Of a stretch of DNA of 50,402 nucleotides, positions 28,041 through 35,243 are shown one piece after another. The position numbers and the translations under genes are program-made. Each line of letters begins with the position of its first letter. Position 1 is the first letter of the stretch. The notes below the pieces were generated by a model. It saw only the letters and a list, made by a program, of their open reading frames with translations, had not been told where the DNA came from and searched no databases. The stretch lies in NCBI GenBank assembly GCA_028704435.1, contig JAQWFL010000019.1, positions 1 to 50,402 on the forward strand, in the 5' to 3' direction. The DNA comes from Anaerostipes sp. Its GTDB lineage: Bacteria; Bacillota; Clostridia; Lachnospirales; Lachnospiraceae.

Positions 28041-28056
28041 TTCGACATTATAGAAA
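28041..28056 (-). promoter_or_regulatory. Candidate Spo0A box and minus-strand promoter elements
   Basis: TTCGACA (28041-28047) is the exact reverse of the 0A-box heptamer TGTCGAA. On the minus strand it lies next to TATAAT (28047-28052) and within a possible TTTCTA-16-TATACT promoter (28051-28056, 28029-28034). One 7-mer match can occur by chance. Confidence 0.35.
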
Positions 28057-28069
28057 AGAGAGGATTCCT

Positions 28070-29158
28070 ATGAAAAAGGAAAAACAGATTTTTCACGGAA
28101 GTGATTTAGAGAAAATAGAAGAAGTCTACGGTATAAAAAAGGATATCATTGTTCCCTTTGGAGGAAATGTAAACCCTCTAGGTATATCTCCTTTACTAAA
28201 AAAGAGTATGCGACATCATGTAGATGCCATATCAACATATCCAGATCGGGACTATCGTACCCTTCGTTCTACCCTTAGCAGCTACTGCAATGCACCTATG
28301 GAACATATTTTAGTTGGGAATGGTGCCACAGAATTAATTAGTGTCACCATGCGAACCATTGCCCCCAAAAAAGCTCTATTAATTGCACCAACTTATTCTG
28401 AATATATGCGTGAAATTGATTTGGTTGGTGGGTCCTACACAGAATACTATTTGAAAGAAGAACAGAATTTTAAGGTTGATTTAGAAGATTTAAAACAACA
28501 CTTGACAAACGAAGTTGATTTATTTGCATTCTGCAATCCAAATAACCCAACTTCAAGTGCACTTACAGTATCAGAAATCAGAGAACTTTTACTTCATTGT
28601 AAAAAGCATAATATTTTTGTTATGATTGATGAAACCTACGTAGAATTCACTCCTCATATGGAGGCTATCACAGCAGTTTCTTTAACAGATGAGTTTGACA
28701 ATGTATTAGTTCTTCGTGGTACTTCAAAGTTTTTTGCAGCTCCAGGACTTCGTTTGGGCTATGGAATTTGTGGAAATCCATCTTTTCTAAAAGACTTGGA
28801 ATCCATTAAAAACCCATGGAGTATCAATACTCTTGCTGCTCTTGCAGGTGAAGCCATGTTTATGGATATTGACTATATTAAAGAAACAAAAGCATACATT
28901 AATTCTCAAAGAGACTATTGTGCAAAAGAACTATCTACATGTAGTCACCTAAAAATTTATCCGGCATATGCTAATTTCTTTTTAATTCGTTTATTAGATG
29001 GCACCACCTCTTATGATATGTTTGAACGTTGCATCAAGGAAGGTCTTATGATTCGTGACTGTTCTAGCTTTCATGGACTAGACGATGAATACATACGTTT
29101 TTGCATTCAACGAAAAGAACATAACAAAAAATTAATTGAAATTCTAAAGAGAGCTTAG
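28070..29158 (+). CDS. PLP-dependent aminotransferase of the HisC/CobD type
   Basis: A 362-residue fold-type I PLP enzyme. The Schiff-base lysine lies in GTSKFFAAPGLRLGYG. Other family motifs are GNGATELI, FCNPNNPTS and MIDETYVEF. The N-terminal FGGNVNPLG recalls CobD-like (threonine-phosphate decarboxylase) proteins, while the rest reads as histidinol-phosphate aminotransferase. No his or cobalamin gene is near, so substrate is open. AGAGGA precedes the ATG. The stop codon overlaps the convergent LysR stop within a terminator loop. It is divergent from the DUF cassette. Confidence 0.85.
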   Translation: MKKEKQIFHGSDLEKIEEVYGIKKDIIVPFGGNVNPLGISPLLKKSMRHHVDAISTYPDRDYRTLRSTLSSYCNAPMEHILVGNGATELISVTMRTIAPKKALLIAPTYSEYMREIDLVGGSYTEYYLKEEQNFKVDLEDLKQHLTNEVDLFAFCNPNNPTSSALTVSEIRELLLHCKKHNIFVMIDETYVEFTPHMEAITAVSLTDEFDNVLVLRGTSKFFAAPGLRLGYGICGNPSFLKDLESIKNPWSINTLAALAGEAMFMDIDYIKETKAYINSQRDYCAKELSTCSHLKIYPAYANFFLIRLLDGTTSYDMFERCIKEGLMIRDCSSFHGLDDEYIRFCIQRKEHNKKLIEILKRA

Positions 29159-29170
29159 CAACGCTCTCTT
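29147..29170. terminator. Bidirectional terminator containing both stop codons
   Basis: AAGAGAGC (29147-29154) pairs with GCTCTCTT (29163-29170). The 8-nt loop holds the TAG of the aminotransferase and the TAA of the LysR gene, which overlap. The plus strand continues ACTTTTTG. Confidence 0.65.
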
Positions 29171-30036
29171 ACTTTTTGTATCATTGCCTCCATTGCTGGA
29201 GAGAGCCACTTATCCTTATGATAAATAAGCTGTGTCCATATCTGGATGTAACAGTCACTTATATTTAGTTTACTGACCTCCCCCATTTTAATTCCTTTTG
29301 TTACCACAAACTCTGGTAAAAATGCACAGCCAACTCCTCTGGCAACTAAGTCTAAAATCATATGGGTATTTCCAAGTTCAATCTGTGGTTTCATCTCTAG
29401 ACTTTGAAGTGCTAATTCCTCATCCAGTCTGGCACCGTAACTCATACCCTGCTCTGTTGCAATCATAGGATACTTCATAAGTTCCTTTAACAAAACCTTC
29501 TTTTTCTTTGTTAAAGGATGATTCTTGGGTGCAATAAATGTCATTGGCGACTCTTTTTCCTGTGCAATGACCAAGTCTGATTGATAAATTCTTTGATCTA
29601 ATGTGAAAATCATATCTACTTCATTTTGATGAAGCATCTGAAACATCTCAGTAGTAACTCCAGTCTTAATCACCACTTCTACTTGAGGATATTCACTTGT
29701 ATACTCTTGTAGAATTCTTGGAAAATAGGAATTACACAAAGATTCTGCCATGGCAATTCTAAGATGACCACTTTCCTTTGGTGCCTGTTCCATAGCCTCC
29801 TTTGCCTGATGTTCTAGTCGAATCATCTTTTGGGAGTATTCTAATAGACGTTCTCCTTCCTGAGTTAAATACACAGTTCGTCCAATTCTATCGAATAATC
29901 TCTTCTTCAATTCCTTTTCAAGTCCTGCAATCTGAGTGGACACTGCAGATTGAGAATATCCAAGTTCTACTGCAGCCTTTGAAAAACTATGTAATTCTGC
30001 CACCTTTGTAAAAGTAATCAAATTCCTTAATTCCAT
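29155..30036 (-). CDS. LysR-family transcriptional regulator
   Basis: A 293-residue LTTR. The N-terminal winged helix-turn-helix (about 1-60; FTKVAELHSFSKAAVELGYSQ) is followed by a linker helix and a periplasmic-binding-like effector domain (about 88-293). I take the ATG at 30036 with AGGAG 5 nt upstream; a TTG 15 nt earlier is less likely. It is divergent from a sodium:neurotransmitter-type symporter 112 bp away, so it most likely controls that gene and itself in response to the transported solute. The effector is unknown. Confidence 0.88.
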   Translation of the reverse strand: MELRNLITFTKVAELHSFSKAAVELGYSQSAVSTQIAGLEKELKKRLFDRIGRTVYLTQEGERLLEYSQKMIRLEHQAKEAMEQAPKESGHLRIAMAESLCNSYFPRILQEYTSEYPQVEVVIKTGVTTEMFQMLHQNEVDMIFTLDQRIYQSDLVIAQEKESPMTFIAPKNHPLTKKKKVLLKELMKYPMIATEQGMSYGARLDEELALQSLEMKPQIELGNTHMILDLVARGVGCAFLPEFVVTKGIKMGEVSKLNISDCYIQIWTQLIYHKDKWLSPAMEAMIQKVRERC

Positions 30037-30070
30037 AAACTCTCCTATCAATATTTTTGATGTATATTAT

Positions 30071-30112
30071 CTAATTTATCAATTTTTCTAATTTATATTC
30101 CTATGGTATAGT
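30071..30112 (+). promoter_or_regulatory. Candidate LysR-controlled promoter of the symporter
   Basis: A good -10 TATAGT (30107-30112) lacks a clear -35, as in activator-dependent promoters. The 9-mer CTAATTTAT is repeated at 30071-30079 and 30088-30096 just upstream, a plausible regulator target. Confidence 0.4.
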
Positions 30113-30148
30113 TGAGGTAATAAAAAGTCAAGAAAAAGGAGTAATATC

Positions 30149-31630
30149 ATGGAAACAAGAGAACGTTTTGGCTCTAGATTAGGATTTGTTTTAGTCTCTG
30201 CGGGATGTGCCATTGGACTAGGAAATGTATGGAAGTTCCCCTATATGGCAGGAAAATATGGCGGTGCCGCATTTATATTAATATATTTATTTTTTCTACT
30301 GATTATTGGTCTTCCTATTTTAATTTGTGAATTTAGTCTTGGAAGAAACAGCCAGAGAAGTATCGCAACTGCTTTTACGAAGCTTGAACCACAAGGAACC
30401 AACTGGCATAAGCTAAAAAGCTTTGGAATGGCTGGAAATTATCTTTTGGTCATGTTCTATTCTATGGTTGGCGGCTGGATGTTAAACTATTGTTTTCAAT
30501 TAGCAAAAGGTGATTATGTGAATGCATCTTCATCAAAAATCAGTGAAGGATTCACTCATATGCTCTCTTCCCCTAGCACTTTATTTTTTTGGACAATCCT
30601 CGCCATTGTCATTTCCTTTGGTGTCTGCTGTATTGGGGTTCAAAAAGGAGTTGAGAGAGTGACAAAGATTATGATGTTATGCCTTCTTGTGCTAATCGTA
30701 ATTCTTGCAATAAATTCCATTATGCTCCCTGGTGCAAAAGAAGGAATTCGCTTTTATCTAGTTCCCGATTTTGAGAAAATCCACAGCATGGGATGGGGAA
30801 ATGTAATCTTTGCAGCAATGAGTCAGGCCTTCTTTACATTAAGTATTGGTATGGGTGGAATGGCCATTTTCGGCAGTTATCTTGAAAAAGACCGCTCCTT
30901 AGCTGGAGAATCTCTTCAAGTATTAGTCCTTGACACCTTCGTTGCTCTTATGGCTGGGTTAATTGTCATTCCTGCATGTTTTGCTTATGATATTGAGCCA
31001 ACAGCCGGACCATCTTTAATCTTTATTGCACTGCCAAACATATTTGCACGCATGCCTGGAGGACAAATTTGGGGATTTTTATTCTTCTTATTTCTTTCCT
31101 TCGCTGCATTATCAACGATTATTGGAGTTTTTGAAAACATTGTATCCTTTGGTGTTGATTTAAAAGGATGGAGCCGAAAGAAATCTGTGGCAATCAATAT
31201 GGTTGCTGTCACAGTTCTTAGTATTCCATGTATCCTTGGATTTAACCTTTTAAGCTTTATTCAACCACTTGGAACTGGAACCAATCTAATGGATTTAGAA
31301 GATTTTCTTGTTTCAAGCAATGTCCTTCCACTTGGATCTGTGATTTTCCTATTGTTTTGTACTCATAAAAACGGATGGGGATGGGATAATTTTATCAAAG
31401 AAGCCAATGCAGGGAAGGGATTAAAATTCCCAACATCTATTCGTTTTTATATGACAAATATCCTCCCACTCATTGTGGTTGTGATTTATATAAAAGGATA
31501 TTATGACCTGTTTAAAAATCAAGGTTCTGTGTTATTCTTGTTTTGGATGAGTGTTGCATTCCTTATTCTAGGATTTATCTTCTCCACAATTTCATCAAAG
31601 AAAAAAGAAAAAAGATTATGCGAAATTTAA
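30149..31630 (+). CDS. Sodium-dependent amino-acid symporter (NSS/SNF family)
   Basis: A 493-residue LeuT-fold transporter, probably importing an amino acid with Na+. The hallmark first helix reads LGNVWKFPYMAGKYGG. There are about eleven to twelve membrane segments, and the length matches the bacterial 11-helix MhsT/Tyt1-type members. AAGGAG precedes the ATG. It is divergent from the LysR regulator and ends in a strong bidirectional terminator. Specificity cannot be called; hydrophobic or aromatic amino acids and tryptophan are typical for the family. Confidence 0.92.
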   Translation: METRERFGSRLGFVLVSAGCAIGLGNVWKFPYMAGKYGGAAFILIYLFFLLIIGLPILICEFSLGRNSQRSIATAFTKLEPQGTNWHKLKSFGMAGNYLLVMFYSMVGGWMLNYCFQLAKGDYVNASSSKISEGFTHMLSSPSTLFFWTILAIVISFGVCCIGVQKGVERVTKIMMLCLLVLIVILAINSIMLPGAKEGIRFYLVPDFEKIHSMGWGNVIFAAMSQAFFTLSIGMGGMAIFGSYLEKDRSLAGESLQVLVLDTFVALMAGLIVIPACFAYDIEPTAGPSLIFIALPNIFARMPGGQIWGFLFFLFLSFAALSTIIGVFENIVSFGVDLKGWSRKKSVAINMVAVTVLSIPCILGFNLLSFIQPLGTGTNLMDLEDFLVSSNVLPLGSVIFLLFCTHKNGWGWDNFIKEANAGKGLKFPTSIRFYMTNILPLIVVVIYIKGYYDLFKNQGSVLFLFWMSVAFLILGFIFSTISSKKKEKRLCEI

Positions 31631-31646
31631 GGCATAATCTTTTTTT
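31608..31646. terminator. Bidirectional terminator between symporter and ridA
   Basis: Perfect stem AAAGATTATGC / GCATAATCTTT extended by A/T tracts on both sides, with a 10-nt loop. It serves both convergent genes. Confidence 0.92.
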
Positions 31647-31654
31647 ATTTTATA

Positions 31655-32032
31655 TTATTTTGCTACTGCAATAACTTCCATTTCAAACAGTGCACCCTTA
31701 GGAAGAGCTCCTGCTTCTACACAAGATCTTGCCGGCTTATTATCTTTGAAAGCCTTTGCATAAATCTCATTGATAGCACCAAAGTCATTGACATCATCTA
31801 AAAATACTGTTGTCTTCACAACCTCATCTAGGGTTAATCCTTCTTCTGATAACACGGCTGCAATATTGTCAATTGCCTGTTGTGCCTGTGCCTCCACACC
31901 TTCTACTAGTTCATTGGTTTCTGGGTTAAGACCAATCTGCCCAGACGTAAAAATTAAGTTATCTACTCTCACTGCATGACAATAAGGTCCAACTGCTGCT
32001 GGTGCTTTGCTTGTATTAATTGTTTTTCTCAT
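31655..32032 (-). CDS. ridA: RidA family enamine/imine deaminase
   Basis: A 125-residue YjgF/YER057c/UK114 protein that hydrolyses reactive 2-aminoacrylate and other imines formed by PLP enzymes, protecting the cell. It has the family start APAAVGPYCHAV, the substrate-binding Arg in PARSCVEAGALPKGA and a terminal acidic residue in FEMEVIA. A trimeric assembly is expected. It follows the lipoprotein gene by 18 bp on the same strand and ends before a strong terminator. Confidence 0.95.
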   Translation of the reverse strand: MRKTINTSKAPAAVGPYCHAVRVDNLIFTSGQIGLNPETNELVEGVEAQAQQAIDNIAAVLSEEGLTLDEVVKTTVFLDDVNDFGAINEIYAKAFKDNKPARSCVEAGALPKGALFEMEVIAVAK

Positions 32033-32050
32033 AATAGCCTCTCTTTCTTG

Positions 32051-33160
32051 TTAATTGCTTACTGTAACCATTAATTTCTTATTTGCATTATCAATCTTCT
32101 CCATCATTTTATCATCTGTAGAGTCTTTCGTTTGATAATAGTCAATATAATAATTTCTATCTTTATCTAAATTCTTAAATGTATAAACCGCCTGATTCTT
32201 CTTCAAATCCACTTGTACTGGCTGTGTTTTCTCGTCCACTGAATTCAAAACAAGAACTGGTTTTAAACTAGTCTCCAAATTCTGTGGGGTATCAAATGTT
32301 ATAGTTAATGTCTTCTTTGCCGTCTGAAATACATTTCCAATGATGATACTTCCAAATCTTCCTTTGGCACCTTTAGTTCCGCTTAGCTCATCTAAATCAA
32401 AATACAAACTTCCATCTGACGCCTGCTTATACCACTTCCTACCATCTTTAAAAGTAAGCTGACTCCCTTTTTTCTTCTGATCTAAAGATACATATCCTGC
32501 ATACAGTGGCGTGGTTGTCATCTTTTTTGTTTTCTTATCATATATTACAAGACTTAAATTCTTCGTCATATCTCCATCTTGCATAAATACGCCTGTAGGA
32601 TATCCTAAAAATGCAATTTTATTTTTCCCATTATAAATTGCGTTGGAATTAACAGCAAGAGACGCTAAACTTTCGTCTGCTGCCGCATCTTCTTTGTAAA
32701 TTTTTTTAATTGTAATCTTATCTCCAGTTACTTTTTTATTTTTTACGTCAAAGTAGTAATCCTTTAAAATCTTTTTTCCTTCTGTTAAACATAAACGAAC
32801 CACACTTCCGTCATCTGCGACTTGTATCTTCGTATTCGTTTTACTATTTGAAGAAAATACTCCTGTTTTCTTTAAGTCTATAGCTGTTGTCAGCGTCTTC
32901 TTGCTGCGGTCAAACACAAAAAATCCTCGATTGGTATGAAACATAGCCATATCGTCCGAAATATAGTCAATGGAAGGAAAATCTTCAGAACTTTTATCCT
33001 TTAGAACAGCATTTACAACTTCCTTCATCTGGCTTCTCTTAGAAAGTGCATCTACTTTTGCCTGTTTTGTGCTATCTGTAGTTTTTTCTTTCTTACCACA
33101 TCCTGCCACGCAAAAAATACAAAGAACAAGTAACAATGTGATTTTAAAACAACGTTTCAT
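32051..33160 (-). CDS. Hypothetical lipoprotein
   Basis: A 369-residue secreted lipoprotein. Its signal peptide is MKRCFKITLLLVLCIF with lipobox VAGC, so the Cys is lipidated and the mature protein sits on the outer face of the membrane. The ATG at 33160 has AAGGAG 8 nt upstream and gives a proper signal peptide; an upstream in-frame start overlapping lepB does not. The rest is beta-rich and lysine-rich with repeated strand-turn patterns (for example MAMFHTNRGFFVFDRSKK), possibly a beta-propeller-like fold. No family recognised. It lies just after lepB and may be a co-expressed exported product. Confidence 0.7.
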   Translation of the reverse strand: MKRCFKITLLLVLCIFCVAGCGKKEKTTDSTKQAKVDALSKRSQMKEVVNAVLKDKSSEDFPSIDYISDDMAMFHTNRGFFVFDRSKKTLTTAIDLKKTGVFSSNSKTNTKIQVADDGSVVRLCLTEGKKILKDYYFDVKNKKVTGDKITIKKIYKEDAAADESLASLAVNSNAIYNGKNKIAFLGYPTGVFMQDGDMTKNLSLVIYDKKTKKMTTTPLYAGYVSLDQKKKGSQLTFKDGRKWYKQASDGSLYFDLDELSGTKGAKGRFGSIIIGNVFQTAKKTLTITFDTPQNLETSLKPVLVLNSVDEKTQPVQVDLKKNQAVYTFKNLDKDRNYYIDYYQTKDSTDDKMMEKIDNANKKLMVTVSN

Positions 33161-33173
33161 ATGCTCATCTCCT

Positions 33174-33707
33174 TTATTTAAGTTTCTTGAAAGATGGATA
33201 GTATCTAAAATATGCCTTTCCAATTACTTCGCTTCTCTTCACATAATGAACATTCCAATATCTGGCATCATTAGAGTTATTCCGATTATCTCCCATTACA
33301 AAATATCCATTCTCTGGCACTTTATATGGTCCAAAATCATCCACAGGTTCTTCTTTAATATAATTTTCCTTTAGTGGAGTTTTGCTGTGATTAATATATA
33401 CCTTTCCATCTTTTACCTGCACAGTTTCACCTGGAAGGGCAATCACACGTTTAATATACCATTCCTTCTCATTCTCAGGATATTTAAAAATAATAATATC
33501 TCCCCGCTCCGGATCATTGAACCAATATGTGGTACGAAGTGCAATCAACTTATCGTGAGTCATAATTGTACTTTCCATAGATCCACTCGGGATACTTGCA
33601 TTGACAATTACAAACTGTGTAATAAAAAATGTAATCCCCAGGGTAACCGCAATACATAAAATCCAGCTGACTAATTCCTTTTTAAAATTTGTTTTCTTTT
33701 CTTCCAT
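33174..33707 (-). CDS. lepB: Signal peptidase I
   Basis: A 177-residue type I signal peptidase (Sip type). One N-terminal membrane helix (about 12-32) is followed by the catalytic Ser in IPSGSMESTI (SxMxxT) and Lys in WYIKRVIALPGE, then box E VMGDNRNNSNDAR. It cleaves signal peptides from exported proteins on the outer membrane face. RBS AGGAG precedes the ATG. It ends 13 bp before the lipoprotein start. Directly upstream lies the C-terminal relic of a second copy. Confidence 0.95.
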   Translation of the reverse strand: MEEKKTNFKKELVSWILCIAVTLGITFFITQFVIVNASIPSGSMESTIMTHDKLIALRTTYWFNDPERGDIIIFKYPENEKEWYIKRVIALPGETVQVKDGKVYINHSKTPLKENYIKEEPVDDFGPYKVPENGYFVMGDNRNNSNDARYWNVHYVKRSEVIGKAYFRYYPSFKKLK

Positions 33708-33729
33708 ACGCTATCTCCTGTTAGTTATT

Positions 33730-33780
33730 CTAACTTCTTAAAGGACGACTGTATCTAAAACACGCTTTCCCTATAATCAA
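33730..33780 (-). pseudogene. C-terminal relic of a second signal peptidase I gene
   Basis: The minus strand here encodes IIGKACFRYSRPLRS then a stop, matching the end of the intact LepB 22 bp downstream (VIGKAYFRYYPSFKKLK and stop). There is no start or catalytic part; upstream sequence is the purA terminator hairpin. It looks like the tail left after deletion of one of two tandem lepB genes. Confidence 0.65.
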
Positions 33781-33813
33781 ATTCCTCCCTGAGTCTGCAA
33801 CTCAGAGAGGAAT
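33781..33813 (-). terminator. Stem-loop after purA
   Basis: Fourteen-nucleotide arms (33781-33794, 33800-33813) with one G-U pair on the minus strand and a 5-nt loop, starting 5 nt after the purA stop. It lacks a good U-run, so it may act with Rho or as an RNA stabiliser. Confidence 0.6.
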
Positions 33814-33817
33814 AAAT

Positions 33818-35107
33818 CTAGTTATCTTTGAAATTTCTCTTAATAATCTCGTGGCGACCAGGCCCATTAGAAATTAAAGTAATTGGATAACCAATCTTTT
33901 CTTCAACAAATTCAATATATTTTTTGCAGTTTTCTGGAAGTTCATTATAATCCGTAATTCCACGAATATCACTCTTCCATCCAGGCAACACTTCTAATAC
34001 TGGTTTTGCCTTTTCAAGTTTTGAAGTTGTAGGGAAATCAGTTGTAATCTCTCCATCAATCTCATATCCAACACAAACAGGAATCTCATCTAAGTATCCT
34101 AAAACATCTAATACTGTAAATGCAACATCTGTTGTTCCTTGAACACGACATCCATACTTAGATGCAACTACATCAAACCATCCCATACGTCTTGGACGTC
34201 CCGTTGTAGCTCCAAATTCTCCACCGTCTCCACCGCGTCTTCTTAATTCATCTGCCTCATCTCCAAAAATCTCACTTACGAAAGCTCCAGCTCCAACAGC
34301 ACTTGAATATGCCTTTACAACTGTGACAATCTTCTTAATCTCATATGGTGGGATTCCTGCCCCAATGGCTCCATATGCAGCTAAAGTTGATGAAGATGTT
34401 ACCATTGGATAAATTCCATGGTCTGGATCCTTCAATGATCCTAGCTGACCTTCTAATAAGATTGTCTTACCTTCTTTGATTGCTTCATATAAGAACAATG
34501 AAACATCACAAACATAAGGAGCAACCATCTCTCTGTATTTCATCAATGTATCAAATAATTCATCTGGATTTAAAAGTGGTTTGTGGTATAAATGTTCCAA
34601 AATAACATTCTTTTGTTCACAAACACGTTGTAATGACGCCTTTAATGCTTCTTCATCAAACAACTCACAAACTTGAATTCCAATCTTGGCATATTTATCT
34701 GAATAAAATGGTGCAATTCCAGACTTTGTTGATCCAAAAGAGGCTTTTCCTAAACGTTCTTCCTCATATTGATCAAATAATATGTGATATGGCATAACAA
34801 TCTGTGCTCGGTCAGAAACTAAAATCTTTGGTTTTGGCACTCCTTTTGAAACGATTGATTCAATTTCTTCAAATAAAACTGGAATGTTTAACGCAACACC
34901 ATTTCCGATCACACTCGTTGTATGATTATAAAAAACACCAGATGGTAAAGTGTGAAGTGCAAATTTACCATAATCATTAATAATTGTATGACCTGCATTA
35001 GCACCTCCTTGGAAACGTACAATAATGTCAGATGTCTCTCCTAACATATCTGTAATCTTACCTTTTCCTTCGTCTCCCCAGTTAGCACCTACTATTGCTT
35101 TTACCAT
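33818..35107 (-). CDS. purA: Adenylosuccinate synthetase
   Basis: Converts IMP and aspartate to adenylosuccinate with GTP, the first committed step to AMP. The 429-residue protein begins with the P-loop-like GANWGDEGKGK, and contains GGANAGHTI and TTGRPRRMGW motifs. RBS AGGAGG lies 8 nt before the ATG. It is monocistronic with two candidate promoters upstream and a stem-loop after it. No purine riboswitch is visible in the short leader. Confidence 0.97.
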   Translation of the reverse strand: MVKAIVGANWGDEGKGKITDMLGETSDIIVRFQGGANAGHTIINDYGKFALHTLPSGVFYNHTTSVIGNGVALNIPVLFEEIESIVSKGVPKPKILVSDRAQIVMPYHILFDQYEEERLGKASFGSTKSGIAPFYSDKYAKIGIQVCELFDEEALKASLQRVCEQKNVILEHLYHKPLLNPDELFDTLMKYREMVAPYVCDVSLFLYEAIKEGKTILLEGQLGSLKDPDHGIYPMVTSSSTLAAYGAIGAGIPPYEIKKIVTVVKAYSSAVGAGAFVSEIFGDEADELRRRGGDGGEFGATTGRPRRMGWFDVVASKYGCRVQGTTDVAFTVLDVLGYLDEIPVCVGYEIDGEITTDFPTTSKLEKAKPVLEVLPGWKSDIRGITDYNELPENCKKYIEFVEEKIGYPITLISNGPGRHEIIKRNFKDN

Positions 35108-35139
35108 ATGTGTATCCTCCTAAATAAATCGTAATATAT

Positions 35140-35200
35140 ATTATATCACTTTTTGTTAAAACAACATTGTTATATTATATTGTTTTTGCATCAATGTCAA
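35140..35200 (-). promoter_or_regulatory. Promoters of purA
   Basis: Minus strand: TTGACA (35195-35200) with TAATAT 17 bp or TATAAT 15 bp downstream (35172-35179). A second, extended -10 site TGATATAAT lies at 35140-35148, nearer the gene. Confidence 0.5.
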
Positions 35201-35228
35201 GTCAGGTACCCTTATGAATCCCTGACTT
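35199..35228 (-). terminator. Stem-loop after the LTA-synthase-like gene
   Basis: AAGTCAGG and CCTGACTT (8 bp, 14-nt loop) begin about 15 nt after the stop at 35244. No U-run follows, and its base overlaps the purA -35, so it may act as a weak terminator or couple the two units. Confidence 0.4.
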
Positions 35229-35243
35229 TTCATCTATATTTCA

